From NCBI GenBank assembly GCA_027682585.1, contig JAQCZH010000001.1, positions 744,001-808,000 on the forward strand: a stretch of 64,000 bases of DNA, in the 5' to 3' direction. Below are positions 7,611-15,974 of the stretch, one piece after another. Position 1 is the stretch's first letter, and each line of letters opens with the position of its first letter. The notes beneath the pieces are model-generated. The model did not search any database. It saw only the letters and a program-made list of their open reading frames with translations, and was not told the origin of the DNA. The position numbers and the translations under genes are program-made. Origin of the DNA: Lachnospiraceae bacterium AF51-6-b8A (GTDB taxonomy: Bacteria > Bacillota > Clostridia > Lachnospirales > Lachnospiraceae).

Positions 7611-9468
7611 AGCAGACACCTCCATTCATTGAACGCATGCCGCAACCGGAGCACTGTTCCCTGCAGTTTGGAGTTACCCTGCCTGCCAGGGCATTCTTCC
7701 ACTCCCGTTCCAGAAAGGGACGCGTCAGGCCGCAGTCGATGAAGTCCCAGGGGAAGATTTCGTCGAGGGGGCGCTGACGGTAGGCATAGAAATCAGCGGA
7801 AATATCGAATCTGTCGAAGGCCTCCTGCCAGACCTCATCGTTAAAGTACTCGCTCCAGGCGTCATAAATCTGTCCCTTCTCAGTGTATGCCCAGAGGATG
7901 GCATCGGCCACCTTGCGATCCCCTCTGGCAAAAATCCCCTCTAATACGGAAATCTGCGGATGATGCCACTCATAATGCAGGCTCTTGCGATTGAGCTGTT
8001 CCTGCATGGTATCTTTGACCAGTCTGGCTCTTCGGATGTAGTCCTCCGGCGGATGCATGGGGGCCCACTGGAAGGGGGTAAAGGGCTTTGGAACGAAGAA
8101 AGATGTGGACATGGTGATCTGCGCTCTTCCATTTCTCTGGTCTTTGGGGATCTCTTCAAAGTAGAGGGCGGCCAGGTCATTGCCCAGCCGGGGAATGGCC
8201 ATAATGTCCTCATCAGTCTCCGTGGGCAGGCCCAGCATGAAATAGAGCTTGAGCTTGTTCCAGCCCCCGTGAAAGGCCTCTTTTGCCCCCGACATAATTT
8301 CTTCCAGGCTGATTCCCTTGTTGATGACATCCCGCATGCGCTGGGAACCGGCTTCCGGGGCAAAGGTCACAGAGGACTTGCGGACATCTTGAATCTTTGA
8401 CATAACGTCTAAGGAGAAGGCGTCAATGCGGAGGGAGGGCAGGGAGATATTGATCTTCTCCCGGTCGCATTTGGCAATCAGATAGTCCAGAAAATCGGAC
8501 AGGCCCCGATAATCGGAGGAGGACAGAGAGGATAGAGAAATCTCGTCATAGCCGGAGGAGGAAAGCATCTCCTCCACATAGGACGTAAGCGTTGCAAGGC
8601 TCTTCTCCCTGGTCGGCCGGTAGACCATGCCGGCCTGGCAGAAACGGCAGCCGCGGATGCAGCCCCGCATAATCTCAATGACCACCCGATCCTGAACCGA
8701 GCGGACAAAGGGAACAACCGGGTGAACCGGATACGTCGCGTGATCCATGTCCATCATAACCTGTCTGCGTACTCGATTGGGGATGTCGTCGTACTTGACC
8801 TGCCAGTCCTTAAGAGTGCCATTTTCCTTGTAGATCGGCGTAAAGAAAGCAGGAACATAGACACCGGGGAATTGAGCCGCCTTGTGCAAAAAAACCTCTC
8901 GGCTGTAGCTTCCGTCCCTCTTCATCCGCTCATAGAGACGAACCACATCAACATTGTTGACCTCTCCCTCTCCCAGAAAGAACATATCGAAGAAGGGAGC
9001 GACAGGCTCTGGATTATAAGTACAGGGACCACCGCCGACAACAATCGGATCTTCTTCTCCCCGCTCTTTGGCCAGAAGGGGAATCTGGCTCAGATCTAGG
9101 ATCTGCAGGATGTTGGTGTAACACATCTCATACTGGATGGTGATTCCAAGAAAATCCTTATCCCTGACAGGGGTCTGGGTCTCTAAGGTAAAGAGGGGGA
9201 TCTTCCTCTCCTTCATAATCTTGTGCAGGTCCGGCCAGGGGGAGTAAAGCCTCTCACAGAAAATCCCCTCCTGCCGATTATACATATCGTAGAGAATCTG
9301 AATTCCCTGGTGAGACATGCCGACCTCATAGACGTCGGGAAAACACATGACAAATGTCACATCGACCTCAGAGGGATCCTTCGTAATGCTGTTTAACTCG
9401 TTGCCGATATAGCGGGCGGGCTTGTCCACCTGCATTAAAATATCTTCCGAGAGAGCAAGTTTTCTCAT
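7585..9468 (-). CDS. TIGR03960 family radical SAM protein with B12-binding-like domain
   Basis: Radical SAM enzyme of unknown substrate. The 627-residue protein begins with a cobalamin-binding-like domain (about 25-200, with HQGIQILYD and VVGGGPCTYNPEPVAPF). The core then carries the [4Fe-4S] motif CIRGCRFC (Cx3Cx2C), and a C-terminal region has a late CxxC-type cluster (REQCSGCGMR). The start overlaps the end of hisI in an ATGA arrangement and the end overlaps the DUF2344 partner gene. Family knowledge: the pair is conserved in Clostridia and Thermotogae next to rng and rplU, which suggests a role in RNA or ribosome biology; this is inference. Confidence 0.87.
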   Translation of the reverse strand: MRKLALSEDILMQVDKPARYIGNELNSITKDPSEVDVTFVMCFPDVYEVGMSHQGIQILYDMYNRQEGIFCERLYSPWPDLHKIMKERKIPLFTLETQTPVRDKDFLGITIQYEMCYTNILQILDLSQIPLLAKERGEEDPIVVGGGPCTYNPEPVAPFFDMFFLGEGEVNNVDVVRLYERMKRDGSYSREVFLHKAAQFPGVYVPAFFTPIYKENGTLKDWQVKYDDIPNRVRRQVMMDMDHATYPVHPVVPFVRSVQDRVVIEIMRGCIRGCRFCQAGMVYRPTREKSLATLTSYVEEMLSSSGYDEISLSSLSSSDYRGLSDFLDYLIAKCDREKINISLPSLRIDAFSLDVMSKIQDVRKSSVTFAPEAGSQRMRDVINKGISLEEIMSGAKEAFHGGWNKLKLYFMLGLPTETDEDIMAIPRLGNDLAALYFEEIPKDQRNGRAQITMSTSFFVPKPFTPFQWAPMHPPEDYIRRARLVKDTMQEQLNRKSLHYEWHHPQISVLEGIFARGDRKVADAILWAYTEKGQIYDAWSEYFNDEVWQEAFDRFDISADFYAYRQRPLDEIFPWDFIDCGLTRPFLEREWKNALAGRVTPNCREQCSGCGMRSMNGGVCFENQNSLR

Positions 9469-9890
9469 AGATTCTCCTGATCTGGATTCTTTTTGCGAAG
9501 TGTATTCTCATCGATGACAGAATGATGGAAGCAAGAATGGGCGCCGGTATGACAGGCGATTCCTCCGACCTGGTGCACAATCGCCAAGAGGGTATCGTAG
9601 TCACAGTCGGCATGCAAAGAGATCAGCCTTTGTATATGCCCGGAAGTCAGTCCCTTGGTCCAGAGCTCATTTCTGGAACGGGACCAGTAGGTCATGAGGC
9701 CAGTCTTCAAGGTCTTCTGATAGGCCTCTTCGTTCATATAGGCCAGCATGAGTACGTCTTTGCTGCCCTCCTCCTGTACAATCACCGGGACCATGCCATC
9801 TGTGTTTTTCCTGAGATCATTCCACTGCAGATGAGGATGCCGGGGAAGAGATTGATTGAAATTGCCCTGTCTGATTGATTTCTGGATCAT
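9465..9890 (-). CDS. hisI: Phosphoribosyl-AMP cyclohydrolase
   Basis: Third step of histidine biosynthesis: opens the purine ring of phosphoribosyl-AMP. I start it at 9890 (MIQKSIRQGN), where AAAGGG lies eight bases upstream; an in-frame ATG at 9923 lacks a binding site and sits next to a terminator hairpin. About 141 residues. The signature runs are present: MLAYMNEEAY, TYWSRSRNELWTKG, the zinc/magnesium site in DCDYDTLL, and CHTGAHSCF. There is no HisE domain, so it is monofunctional. It is separated from hisB by 385 bases and is translationally coupled to the downstream radical SAM gene rather than to other his genes. Confidence 0.93.
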   Translation of the reverse strand: MIQKSIRQGNFNQSLPRHPHLQWNDLRKNTDGMVPVIVQEEGSKDVLMLAYMNEEAYQKTLKTGLMTYWSRSRNELWTKGLTSGHIQRLISLHADCDYDTLLAIVHQVGGIACHTGAHSCFHHSVIDENTLRKKNPDQENL

Positions 9891-9936
9891 GGAATGTCCC
9901 TTTCTTATGAATTCCCGTTCCATTGTATGTCACAAA

Positions 9937-9979
9937 AATGCAAGAAGCTGAACCCCACAGGAATTCATCTTCTTGCATT
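9937..9979 (-). terminator. Intrinsic terminator between the miniprotein and hisI
   Basis: A perfect 11-bp stem (AATGCAAGAAG / CTTCTTGCATT) followed on the minus strand by TTTTT. It lies just 47 bases before the hisI start, with no obvious promoter in between. hisI expression therefore needs read-through, and the hairpin may work as an attenuator. Confidence 0.75.
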
Positions 9980-10054
9980 TTACTTGATCTTGAGGCAGTT
10001 TTCATCCTCGCAATCATAACTGTTTTAGACTCTCGAACCTTCTCTCGCGCACCG

Positions 10055-10138
10055 TTACTTATCGTCTCTTGTGCCAATCAGTGTCCCTGCACCCAAAAAA
10101 AGTACGGCTGCAATGGCAAACATAAAAACAGTAGACAT
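10055..10138 (-). CDS. 27-residue hydrophobic miniprotein, function unknown
   Basis: A short open frame with its own promoter and terminator. The protein reads MSTVFMFAIAAVLFLGAG then TLIGTRDDK: a single membrane helix (residues 3-22) with a short charged tail. A G-rich ribosome binding site (GGGGGG) lies seven bases before the ATG. It has no histidine codons, so it is not a his leader peptide. The hydrophobic-helix plus charged-tail design resembles type I toxins or small membrane-complex subunits, but I recognise no family. It sits between hisB and hisI, where hisH, hisA and hisF are often found. Confidence 0.5.
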   Translation of the reverse strand: MSTVFMFAIAAVLFLGAGTLIGTRDDK

Positions 10139-10196
10139 CCGGTTACCCCCCCATGACATGATTATCGCTACATTCCCCGATGAACTTTGCTTAATC

Positions 10197-10205
10197 ATTA
10201 TAGCA
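10197..10205 (-). promoter_or_regulatory. Extended -10 promoter upstream of the miniprotein
   Basis: A perfect TATAAT (10197-10202) preceded by TGC, giving the extended TGnTATAAT form. No good -35 is visible, only a T-rich run. Transcription would start about 50 bases before the 27-codon frame and could continue into hisI if the terminator is read through. Confidence 0.65.
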
Positions 10206-10275
10206 AATACTTTGCCCTAAAAAAAGCAGATGAGAAATTATGATTCTCTGGGATAAAAAATTCTTACGCTGCGAA

Positions 10276-10869
10276 TCAGATCCTTCCCTTGGTGGACAGA
10301 ACGCCATCGATTCTCGAATCATAGGAAACCGCCTGGTCTAAAGCCTTGGCAAAAGACTTGAAAATCGCCTCAATCATATGGTGGCAGTTGCCCGGGGTCA
10401 GCATCTTCACGTGCAAATTCATCATAGCGGCATAGGAGGCTGCATAGAAGAACTCCCGCACCATCTCTGTATCCATCTGGCCCACCATAGGGGCTGAAAA
10501 GACAGGATCAAACTGCAGGTAAGGGCGGCCGGACAGGTCAAGGGCGGACAGGACTAAAACCTCATCCATGGGAAGGATACAAGATCCATAGCGGCGAATC
10601 CCCCTCTTATCTCCCAGTGCCTGGCGAATGGCCGTGCCCAGGACAATACCGGTATCCTCAATGCTGTGATGGCAGTCCACTTCAAGATCTCCCCTGACCT
10701 GCAATTTCAGGTCGAAGAAGCCATGACGGGCGAACCCCTCCAACATGTGATCAAAGAATCCGATGCCGGTAGATATCTCGGACTGACCGGATCCGTCCAG
10801 ATTGATGGTAATTTCGATTTGTGTCTCCCTGGTACTGCGGCTGACGCTGGCGATTCTGTCCTGAACCAT
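10276..10869 (-). CDS. hisB: Imidazoleglycerol-phosphate dehydratase
   Basis: Dehydrates imidazole glycerol phosphate to imidazole acetol phosphate in histidine synthesis. The 197-residue protein is the monofunctional form without a phosphatase domain. Metal-binding histidine clusters are clear: GFFDHMLEGFARHG, DCHHSIEDTGI and the late GNCHHMIEAIFK. It is the last of hisZ-G-D-B and follows hisD by 36 bases. The gap downstream holds no further his gene, so hisH, hisA and hisF must lie elsewhere if the pathway is complete. Confidence 0.97.
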   Translation of the reverse strand: MVQDRIASVSRSTRETQIEITINLDGSGQSEISTGIGFFDHMLEGFARHGFFDLKLQVRGDLEVDCHHSIEDTGIVLGTAIRQALGDKRGIRRYGSCILPMDEVLVLSALDLSGRPYLQFDPVFSAPMVGQMDTEMVREFFYAASYAAMMNLHVKMLTPGNCHHMIEAIFKSFAKALDQAVSYDSRIDGVLSTKGRI

Positions 10870-10905
10870 TTCTCTCTCCTCTTCGATTTTGATCCTATAG
10901 AATGA

Positions 10906-12237
10906 TCATGAAACGTGTGTTTCGTTCAGCTCCACATTTTCCTCATCCCTCTCAAAGCGCACACGCACAGAGTTGGCGTGACCGGTCAGGCCCTCGGACT
11001 CCGCGAACTGGGCCACATCCTTATAGACTGCCCGCAGGGCCTCTTCTGAATAAGAAATGACAGAGGATTTCTTGATGAAGTCGTCGACGGACAAGGCGGA
11101 GAAGAATCTTGCGGTTCCATTGGTGGGAAGGACATGGTTGGGGCCGGCGAAGTAGTCGCCGATAGGCTCTGAGGAATAAGGGCCTAAGAAGATGGCCCCG
11201 GCGTTTCTGATCCGGGTCAGACTCTCCCATGGATCTTTCGTCACAATCTCCAGGTGTTCGGGTGCGATGGCATTGACACAGGCGATGGCCTGATCCATGT
11301 TCTCAGCCAGAAGGATGTAACCGTAATCTTTCAGAGACTTTCGGATGATCTGCCGGCGGGCCAGTTTCTCCATGAAATAGTCCTCCCAGCGGATGACCTC
11401 TTTGGCCACCCTCTCGTCATCGGTCACCAGGATGGCAGAGGCCATGGGATCGTGCTCTGCCTGCGAGAGAAGGTCGGCCGCTACATACCTGGGATTACAG
11501 GAGGAATCCACGATGGCCATGACCTCGGAGGGACCGGCGATGGAATCGATGGCAGCGTAACCGAAAACGGCCTTCTTAGCCAGGGCCACGTAAATGTTTC
11601 CGGGACCGACAATTTTGTCAACCTTGGGAATGGAGTCCGTGCCGAAGGCGAGCGCCGCGATCGCCTGAGCCCCGCCCAACTTGTAGATCTGACTGACGCC
11701 GGCCTCCCTGGCTGCAACCAGAGTCGGTGCATAGACCCTGCCGTTTTTGTCGGGAGGAGTGGTCATGATGATCTCTTTGACTCCAGCCACATGAGCCGGG
11801 ATCACATTCATCAGAACGGAGGATGGATAAGCCGCTCTTCCGCCAGGCACATAGACGCCGACCCGCTCTAAGGCGGTCACTCTCTGACCGAGAATGATGC
11901 CGGGGCGATCGGCATCGAACCAGGACTTCTGACGCTGCTTCTCGTGAAAGGCGCGGATGTTGACAATGGACTTGCGGATGACCGCAAGGAGGGCGGGATC
12001 AACCTGCTGATATGCCTCCTTAATTTCCTTTTCACTGACACAAACGGAGGAGGAATCCAACTGGATGCCGTCGAATCTGGCCGTGTAATCAAAAACGGCT
12101 TGATCCCCGTTTCTCCGGACTTGATTTATGATCTCCTGCACCTTCTCTTCGAATTGAACATAAGAGCTGGGACTTCTCTTTAGGAGCTTGCCTAAAATAT
12201 CAGCAATGCTGGCGTCATTTAACCTGGTGATCTTCAT
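10906..12237 (-). CDS. hisD: Histidinol dehydrogenase
   Basis: Catalyses the last two steps of histidine synthesis, oxidising L-histidinol to histidine with two NAD+. The 443-residue length is standard. Visible signatures include [44 protein letters not shown], and the zinc and catalytic region [15 protein letters not shown] with PEHLEI further on. The start overlaps the end of hisG by four bases (ATGA), indicating translational coupling. Confidence 0.97.
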   Translation of the reverse strand: MKITRLNDASIADILGKLLKRSPSSYVQFEEKVQEIINQVRRNGDQAVFDYTARFDGIQLDSSSVCVSEKEIKEAYQQVDPALLAVIRKSIVNIRAFHEKQRQKSWFDADRPGIILGQRVTALERVGVYVPGGRAAYPSSVLMNVIPAHVAGVKEIIMTTPPDKNGRVYAPTLVAAREAGVSQIYKLGGAQAIAALAFGTDSIPKVDKIVGPGNIYVALAKKAVFGYAAIDSIAGPSEVMAIVDSSCNPRYVAADLLSQAEHDPMASAILVTDDERVAKEVIRWEDYFMEKLARRQIIRKSLKDYGYILLAENMDQAIACVNAIAPEHLEIVTKDPWESLTRIRNAGAIFLGPYSSEPIGDYFAGPNHVLPTNGTARFFSALSVDDFIKKSSVISYSEEALRAVYKDVAQFAESEGLTGHANSVRVRFERDEENVELNETHVS

Positions 12238-12890
12238 GCTTCCTCCTGACTTGCCTTCTTAAGCCTCTCGATCAGAGCGGTAATCCGCTCATTTTCCATC
12301 TTCATACTGACCTGATTGACAACCATTCGTGCGGACAGGTCAACGACCTCTTCCAAGACGGTCAGCCCATTCTCCCGCAGGGTGGAGCCGGTCTCGACAA
12401 TATCGCAGATGACCTCGGAAAGGCCGACGATAGGAGCCAGTTCAATGGAACCGTTTAATTTGATGATCTCTACTGTCTGATGTTTCTTCTTGCAAAAGTA
12501 GTCCCGGGTGATCTTCGGATACTTGGTCGCTACGCGAATCAGTTCTCTGTGCTGAAGCTTCTCCATTGCAGATGCAGGACCAGCCACGCACATGCGACAT
12601 TTGCCAAAACCAAGATCCAGGACCTCATAGATCTTGCGTCCCTCTTCTAAAATGGTATCCTCACCCGCGATGCCAATATCTGCCGCTCCATACTCAACAT
12701 AGGTGGGCACATCCGGTCCCTTGGAGAGGAAAAAGCGCATTTTATGTTCCTCATCTGCAAAAATCAGTTTTCTGGTCCTGGCATCTTCCATCTCCCGGCA
12801 GGAAATACCAATTCTTCCAAAAAGCTGCATGGCCCTTCTGGCTAGCCGGCCCTTGCCCAGGGCAACCGTCAAATATCTCTCTTCTGACAT
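12234..12890 (-). CDS. hisG: ATP phosphoribosyltransferase catalytic subunit (short form)
   Basis: First step of histidine synthesis, joining ATP and PRPP. At 218 residues it is the short form, which lacks the C-terminal regulatory domain and works only with HisZ; hisZ is indeed the preceding gene. Features include [18 protein letters not shown] at the start, the phosphate-binding run [14 protein letters not shown] near residue 150, and the [11 protein letters not shown] segment. It follows hisZ by about 95 bases. Feedback control by histidine would come through HisZ. Confidence 0.97.
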   Translation of the reverse strand: MSEERYLTVALGKGRLARRAMQLFGRIGISCREMEDARTRKLIFADEEHKMRFFLSKGPDVPTYVEYGAADIGIAGEDTILEEGRKIYEVLDLGFGKCRMCVAGPASAMEKLQHRELIRVATKYPKITRDYFCKKKHQTVEIIKLNGSIELAPIVGLSEVICDIVETGSTLRENGLTVLEEVVDLSARMVVNQVSMKMENERITALIERLKKASQEEA

Positions 12891-12985
12891 ATCTTACCTC
12901 ATATGTATGTCTGATTTTCTGACATCGACACCTTTTGCTTCACCAATGCAGATCATCAATGAGCGTATCGATTTCCTGATCTGAC

Positions 12986-14164
12986 TTAAATCAGAGTTGT
13001 GATCCGAGCACCGAAAAATTTGACCTTCTCTTTCTCCAGATCATCTGTATCCTTGCAGGACATCAGTGCCACCCTCTGTCCGGCCTGACGCAGGTCATGG
13101 GCCAGATGCAGGGCGTTGACTCGCTGAGATCTGTGATAGAGAATGATATGTTCCTGAGCACTCTCTTCCATCTCGATTTTCTGACTGGACGCAGCCAGCA
13201 TCATCTGATCGACAGAAAACGCAAATCCGATGGCCGCGGCATCCCTGCCGAAGCAGGACAAAAGCTGATCATAGCGGCCTCCTCTGACGAAAGCCTGTCC
13301 GCTTCCAAAGGTGTAACCGGCAAAGATGACCCCCGTGTAATAATCACTGGAGGCCAGAAGCCCCGGCTCAAAAGAGACGTAAGAATCCACTTCGTAAATG
13401 CTGAGAATCTCATAGATCTTTGTCAGTCGGTTTAATGCCTCTGCAATCTTAGGGTAAGAAGAAGAGCGATCTGCCAGATCCACCCAGTCAGCAGGATGAT
13501 TGTAAATCCTGGTCATCAAATCAAAGAGTTCCTTCAGATCAGCAAAGACGGACTGCCCTTCCAGGTACTCCCGCAATCCAAATCGATTGTGATTCTCAAT
13601 CAAACTTTGTACCTGTTCGCGGTCGTCGTCGTCAAAATGGCAGGCTTCCATGAGACCGTCAAGAAGATCGGCGTGCGTCACAGAAATCTGAAAGTTCTGA
13701 AAGCCAATGGCCTGCATTCCGCGAACAACAAGCGCAATCATCTCGGCATCCGCGTCGACAGAAGGATCACCGATCAGTTCAGCGCCTAATTGGGTACTCT
13801 CTTTAAGACGCCCCTGATAGGAAGAGTTATTGTCAAATACATTGCCCTGATAACATAGGCGCCTGACAGTATCTTCCTCTGTAAAATATTTCGCAGCGGC
13901 CCTGGCGATGGACGGCGTAATGTCCGGCCGAAGAACCAGGGTATTGCCCTCTCTGTCAAAGAACTTATACCAGGATTTCGCATGGGAGGCACTTCTCTTT
14001 GATCCAAAGACATCAAAGAACTCGAACGTCGGCGTCTGGATGGGATGGTAACCGAAAGAAGCCAGGGTCTTATGCAAAGCCCCTTCAATATGCTTCTTTC
14101 TGGACAGCTCCTGTCCGTACAGATCTCTTACCCCCTCCGGTGTGTGTAAAATACGGTCGTTCAT
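12986..14164 (-). CDS. hisZ: ATP phosphoribosyltransferase regulatory subunit
   Basis: Histidyl-tRNA synthetase-like subunit that activates the short HisG and mediates histidine feedback; it does not charge tRNA. I start it at the ATG at 14164 (MNDRILHTPEGVRD), with GAGG six bases before; a GTG four codons upstream has no such site. It has about 392 residues, with class II motifs such as FRPDIT-like LRPDITPSIAR, RLCYQGNVF and QLGAELIG. The C-terminal anticodon-binding domain of true HisRS is replaced by a short unrelated end. First gene of the hisZGDB set, with a promoter at 14218-14245. Confidence 0.95.
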   Translation of the reverse strand: MNDRILHTPEGVRDLYGQELSRKKHIEGALHKTLASFGYHPIQTPTFEFFDVFGSKRSASHAKSWYKFFDREGNTLVLRPDITPSIARAAAKYFTEEDTVRRLCYQGNVFDNNSSYQGRLKESTQLGAELIGDPSVDADAEMIALVVRGMQAIGFQNFQISVTHADLLDGLMEACHFDDDDREQVQSLIENHNRFGLREYLEGQSVFADLKELFDLMTRIYNHPADWVDLADRSSSYPKIAEALNRLTKIYEILSIYEVDSYVSFEPGLLASSDYYTGVIFAGYTFGSGQAFVRGGRYDQLLSCFGRDAAAIGFAFSVDQMMLAASSQKIEMEESAQEHIILYHRSQRVNALHLAHDLRQAGQRVALMSCKDTDDLEKEKVKFFGARITTLI

Positions 14165-14190
14165 CCAGTTCCTCACTTTAATAAATTAAC

Positions 14191-14210
14191 GTGATAGTTC
14201 GATGCATCAC
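14191..14210. promoter_or_regulatory. Inverted repeat downstream of the hisZ promoter
   Basis: GTGAT-N10-ATCAC, a perfect 5-bp inverted repeat just after the predicted hisZ transcription start. The position suits an operator that blocks elongation or initiation. No T-box element or his leader peptide is visible, so this is the only candidate his control site seen. Low certainty. Confidence 0.3.
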
Positions 14211-14217
14211 TAAAGTC

Positions 14218-14245
14218 ATTTTACTACCTTATTTGATGCAGTCAA
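14218..14245 (-). promoter_or_regulatory. Promoter of hisZGDB
   Basis: -35 TTGACT (14240-14245) and -10 TAAAAT (14218-14223) with a 16-base spacer, about 50 bases before the hisZ ATG. Confidence 0.7.
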
Positions 14246-14332
14246 GGAAAATATTCCAGAAGCGTCATGCATCGGTTCTTGCTGAAGGATGCCCTGCCAA
14301 AAATGATCTTTCCAATATTCTGTCCGCACTCC

Positions 14333-14863
14333 TTACCTGTTTTGTAAATCCAGGGCCAGCTGATCCAGGTAGGGAACCAGAAGATTTCCCCTGCGGCCAA
14401 AGAAGCAGTCCGCATCCAGTTCCTCCCTGCGAAAACTCTTCCGCCCTCCTTTTTGCATTCGCCTCCAGAATTTCATCATCTCCTGATACTTCATATAGTA
14501 GAACTCTTCTCTTCGGGTAAAGGAGAGCAGAAGGAAGCTGATTCCATCCTGCTTTTCGAAATCACGCATAAAAGCCACCTGGTGCTCATGGATATTAGCG
14601 AGGGGAAAGGTATCTGTGGCGCACTCCTTGGCATCAAAGCAAATCGGGACTCCCTGTACCAGACCGATATAGTCCACCGTCGACTTCTGGTCAAAATAGG
14701 CCAGTGTAATGTGGCGGTTAGTTTTGTCAATATTGATGGGCGTAATGGGTGTCGGTATTTTCTGTACCAGCGCCAGTTGATTATTCCGATACACCTCATT
14801 TGTCTGATTGATATACTCCTCTAAGGTAGAACCTCTTAAGCCCCTTGAATTCCAGGTCGCCAT
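14333..14863 (-). CDS. recU: Holliday junction resolvase RecU
   Basis: Resolves Holliday junctions in recombination and chromosome segregation in Firmicutes, working with RuvAB, which is also in this window. The 176-residue protein has the family start NSRGLRGSTLEEYINQTNEVY and the nuclease metal site in STVDYIG followed by CFDAKECAT (the D...D-x-K motif), then the QVAFMRDFEKQDGISFLLL stretch. It follows the RluA-type gene by 139 bases and precedes the hisZ promoter. Confidence 0.93.
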   Translation of the reverse strand: MATWNSRGLRGSTLEEYINQTNEVYRNNQLALVQKIPTPITPINIDKTNRHITLAYFDQKSTVDYIGLVQGVPICFDAKECATDTFPLANIHEHQVAFMRDFEKQDGISFLLLSFTRREEFYYMKYQEMMKFWRRMQKGGRKSFRREELDADCFFGRRGNLLVPYLDQLALDLQNR

Positions 14864-15002
14864 CTCTCATCCAATCCAATCTGCGATACATTTTATTGTG
14901 TTCGCGATTCTATTTCCCGTCTCTTCAGATCCGGGAAGTCCTATCTGCTCTCTGTCAAAGCTCTCTCTGCAAAACCGTCTGCCCTCAAAAAGAAACACGT
15001 CT

Positions 15003-15974
15003 CTATCCCTTAACCCCAGTCAAAACCTCTTCGTAGATCTCTCCCTCCGGACAGACAAACTCTCTTTGATCCGTCAGTCTGACAGAATAAGAGTGCAGAA
15101 GCTGGCTTCTAAGCCCATATTTCGCTCTTAACATCCGGTTCCAATTCAAATCTCCATATTTGGGATCACCTGCAATGGGATGGCCGATTGAGGCCAGATG
15201 GGCGCGGATCTGATGACTTCGTCCGGTCATCAGGTGGACTTCGAGCAAGGTCATATCTCTCCCGAATGACAGAGGATGATAGGCGGTGTGTATCTCCTGC
15301 GCTCCCGCAGGCAGAATCTCCTTTTGTTCGGCGACTAGAACCCGATTTTCCCTCATGTCCTTATAGAGATAGCCGTCCAGTTGAAGCGCTTCTGCAAGGC
15401 ATCCCTTAACAATTGTATGATAGAGTTTGACTACTCTTCGATCCCTGAGCTGGTCAGACAGATACTGCTGACCCCGAAGAGTCTTTCCAGCCAAAATAAG
15501 CCCGCTTGTATTGCGATCCAAGCGGTTGGCCACGGAGGGGTGAAAGAGAGCGAAGGATTCCTCAGTCAGGTCCCCTTCCGCAATCAGATAGGAGAGCATC
15601 TCCTCGTTGATTGAGATATCCTCCGGTCTGGACCGCTGGGAGAGACAACCCGCCGGCTTGTTGAGCGCCAGAATGTCCTTGTCCTCGTAAATTACCCGGA
15701 TGTGCCTGTGCGGGATCTTTTTTAAGGTGGCAAACGCCTGGTTCTGCCCTCTTTTCCCCCGCATCATTTCATAGGTATGATCTGAGAAGAAGACCTGTAT
15801 GCGATCGCCATCTGTAATGATTTCCCCTCCACCGGCTCTCCTCCTGTTGAGGACAATATTCTTCTTGCGAAGCATCTTATAGAGGAAGGAAGTCCCTGCC
15901 GCGCGGAAATATTTGCCCAGGAACTTATCCAGTCTCTGACCTGCCTCCTCTTTTGTGACAGAGATTTCTCTCAT
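15003..15974 (-). CDS. RluA-family 23S rRNA pseudouridine synthase
   Basis: Converts uridines to pseudouridine in rRNA (RluC/RluD type). The 323 residues hold an N-terminal S4 RNA-binding domain (about 10-60) and the catalytic core with the signature NRLDRNTSGLILAGK, whose aspartate is the nucleophile. The usual HRLD histidine is asparagine, a change common in Lachnospiraceae. The late RSHQIRAHLASIGHPI motif is intact. The start overlaps the ygiQ end by four bases. Target uridine cannot be told from sequence. Confidence 0.92.
   Translation of the reverse strand: MREISVTKEEAGQRLDKFLGKYFRAAGTSFLYKMLRKKNIVLNRRRAGGGEIITDGDRIQVFFSDHTYEMMRGKRGQNQAFATLKKIPHRHIRVIYEDKDILALNKPAGCLSQRSRPEDISINEEMLSYLIAEGDLTEESFALFHPSVANRLDRNTSGLILAGKTLRGQQYLSDQLRDRRVVKLYHTIVKGCLAEALQLDGYLYKDMRENRVLVAEQKEILPAGAQEIHTAYHPLSFGRDMTLLEVHLMTGRSHQIRAHLASIGHPIAGDPKYGDLNWNRMLRAKYGLRSQLLHSYSVRLTDQREFVCPEGEIYEEVLTGVKG

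Noticed and set aside
10055..10138. The miniprotein as a histidine attenuator leader peptide
   Set aside because: It has no histidine codons at all.
14953..14958. A perfect TTGACA upstream of recU
   Set aside because: No -10 box occurs at a suitable distance downstream, so it is not reported as a promoter.
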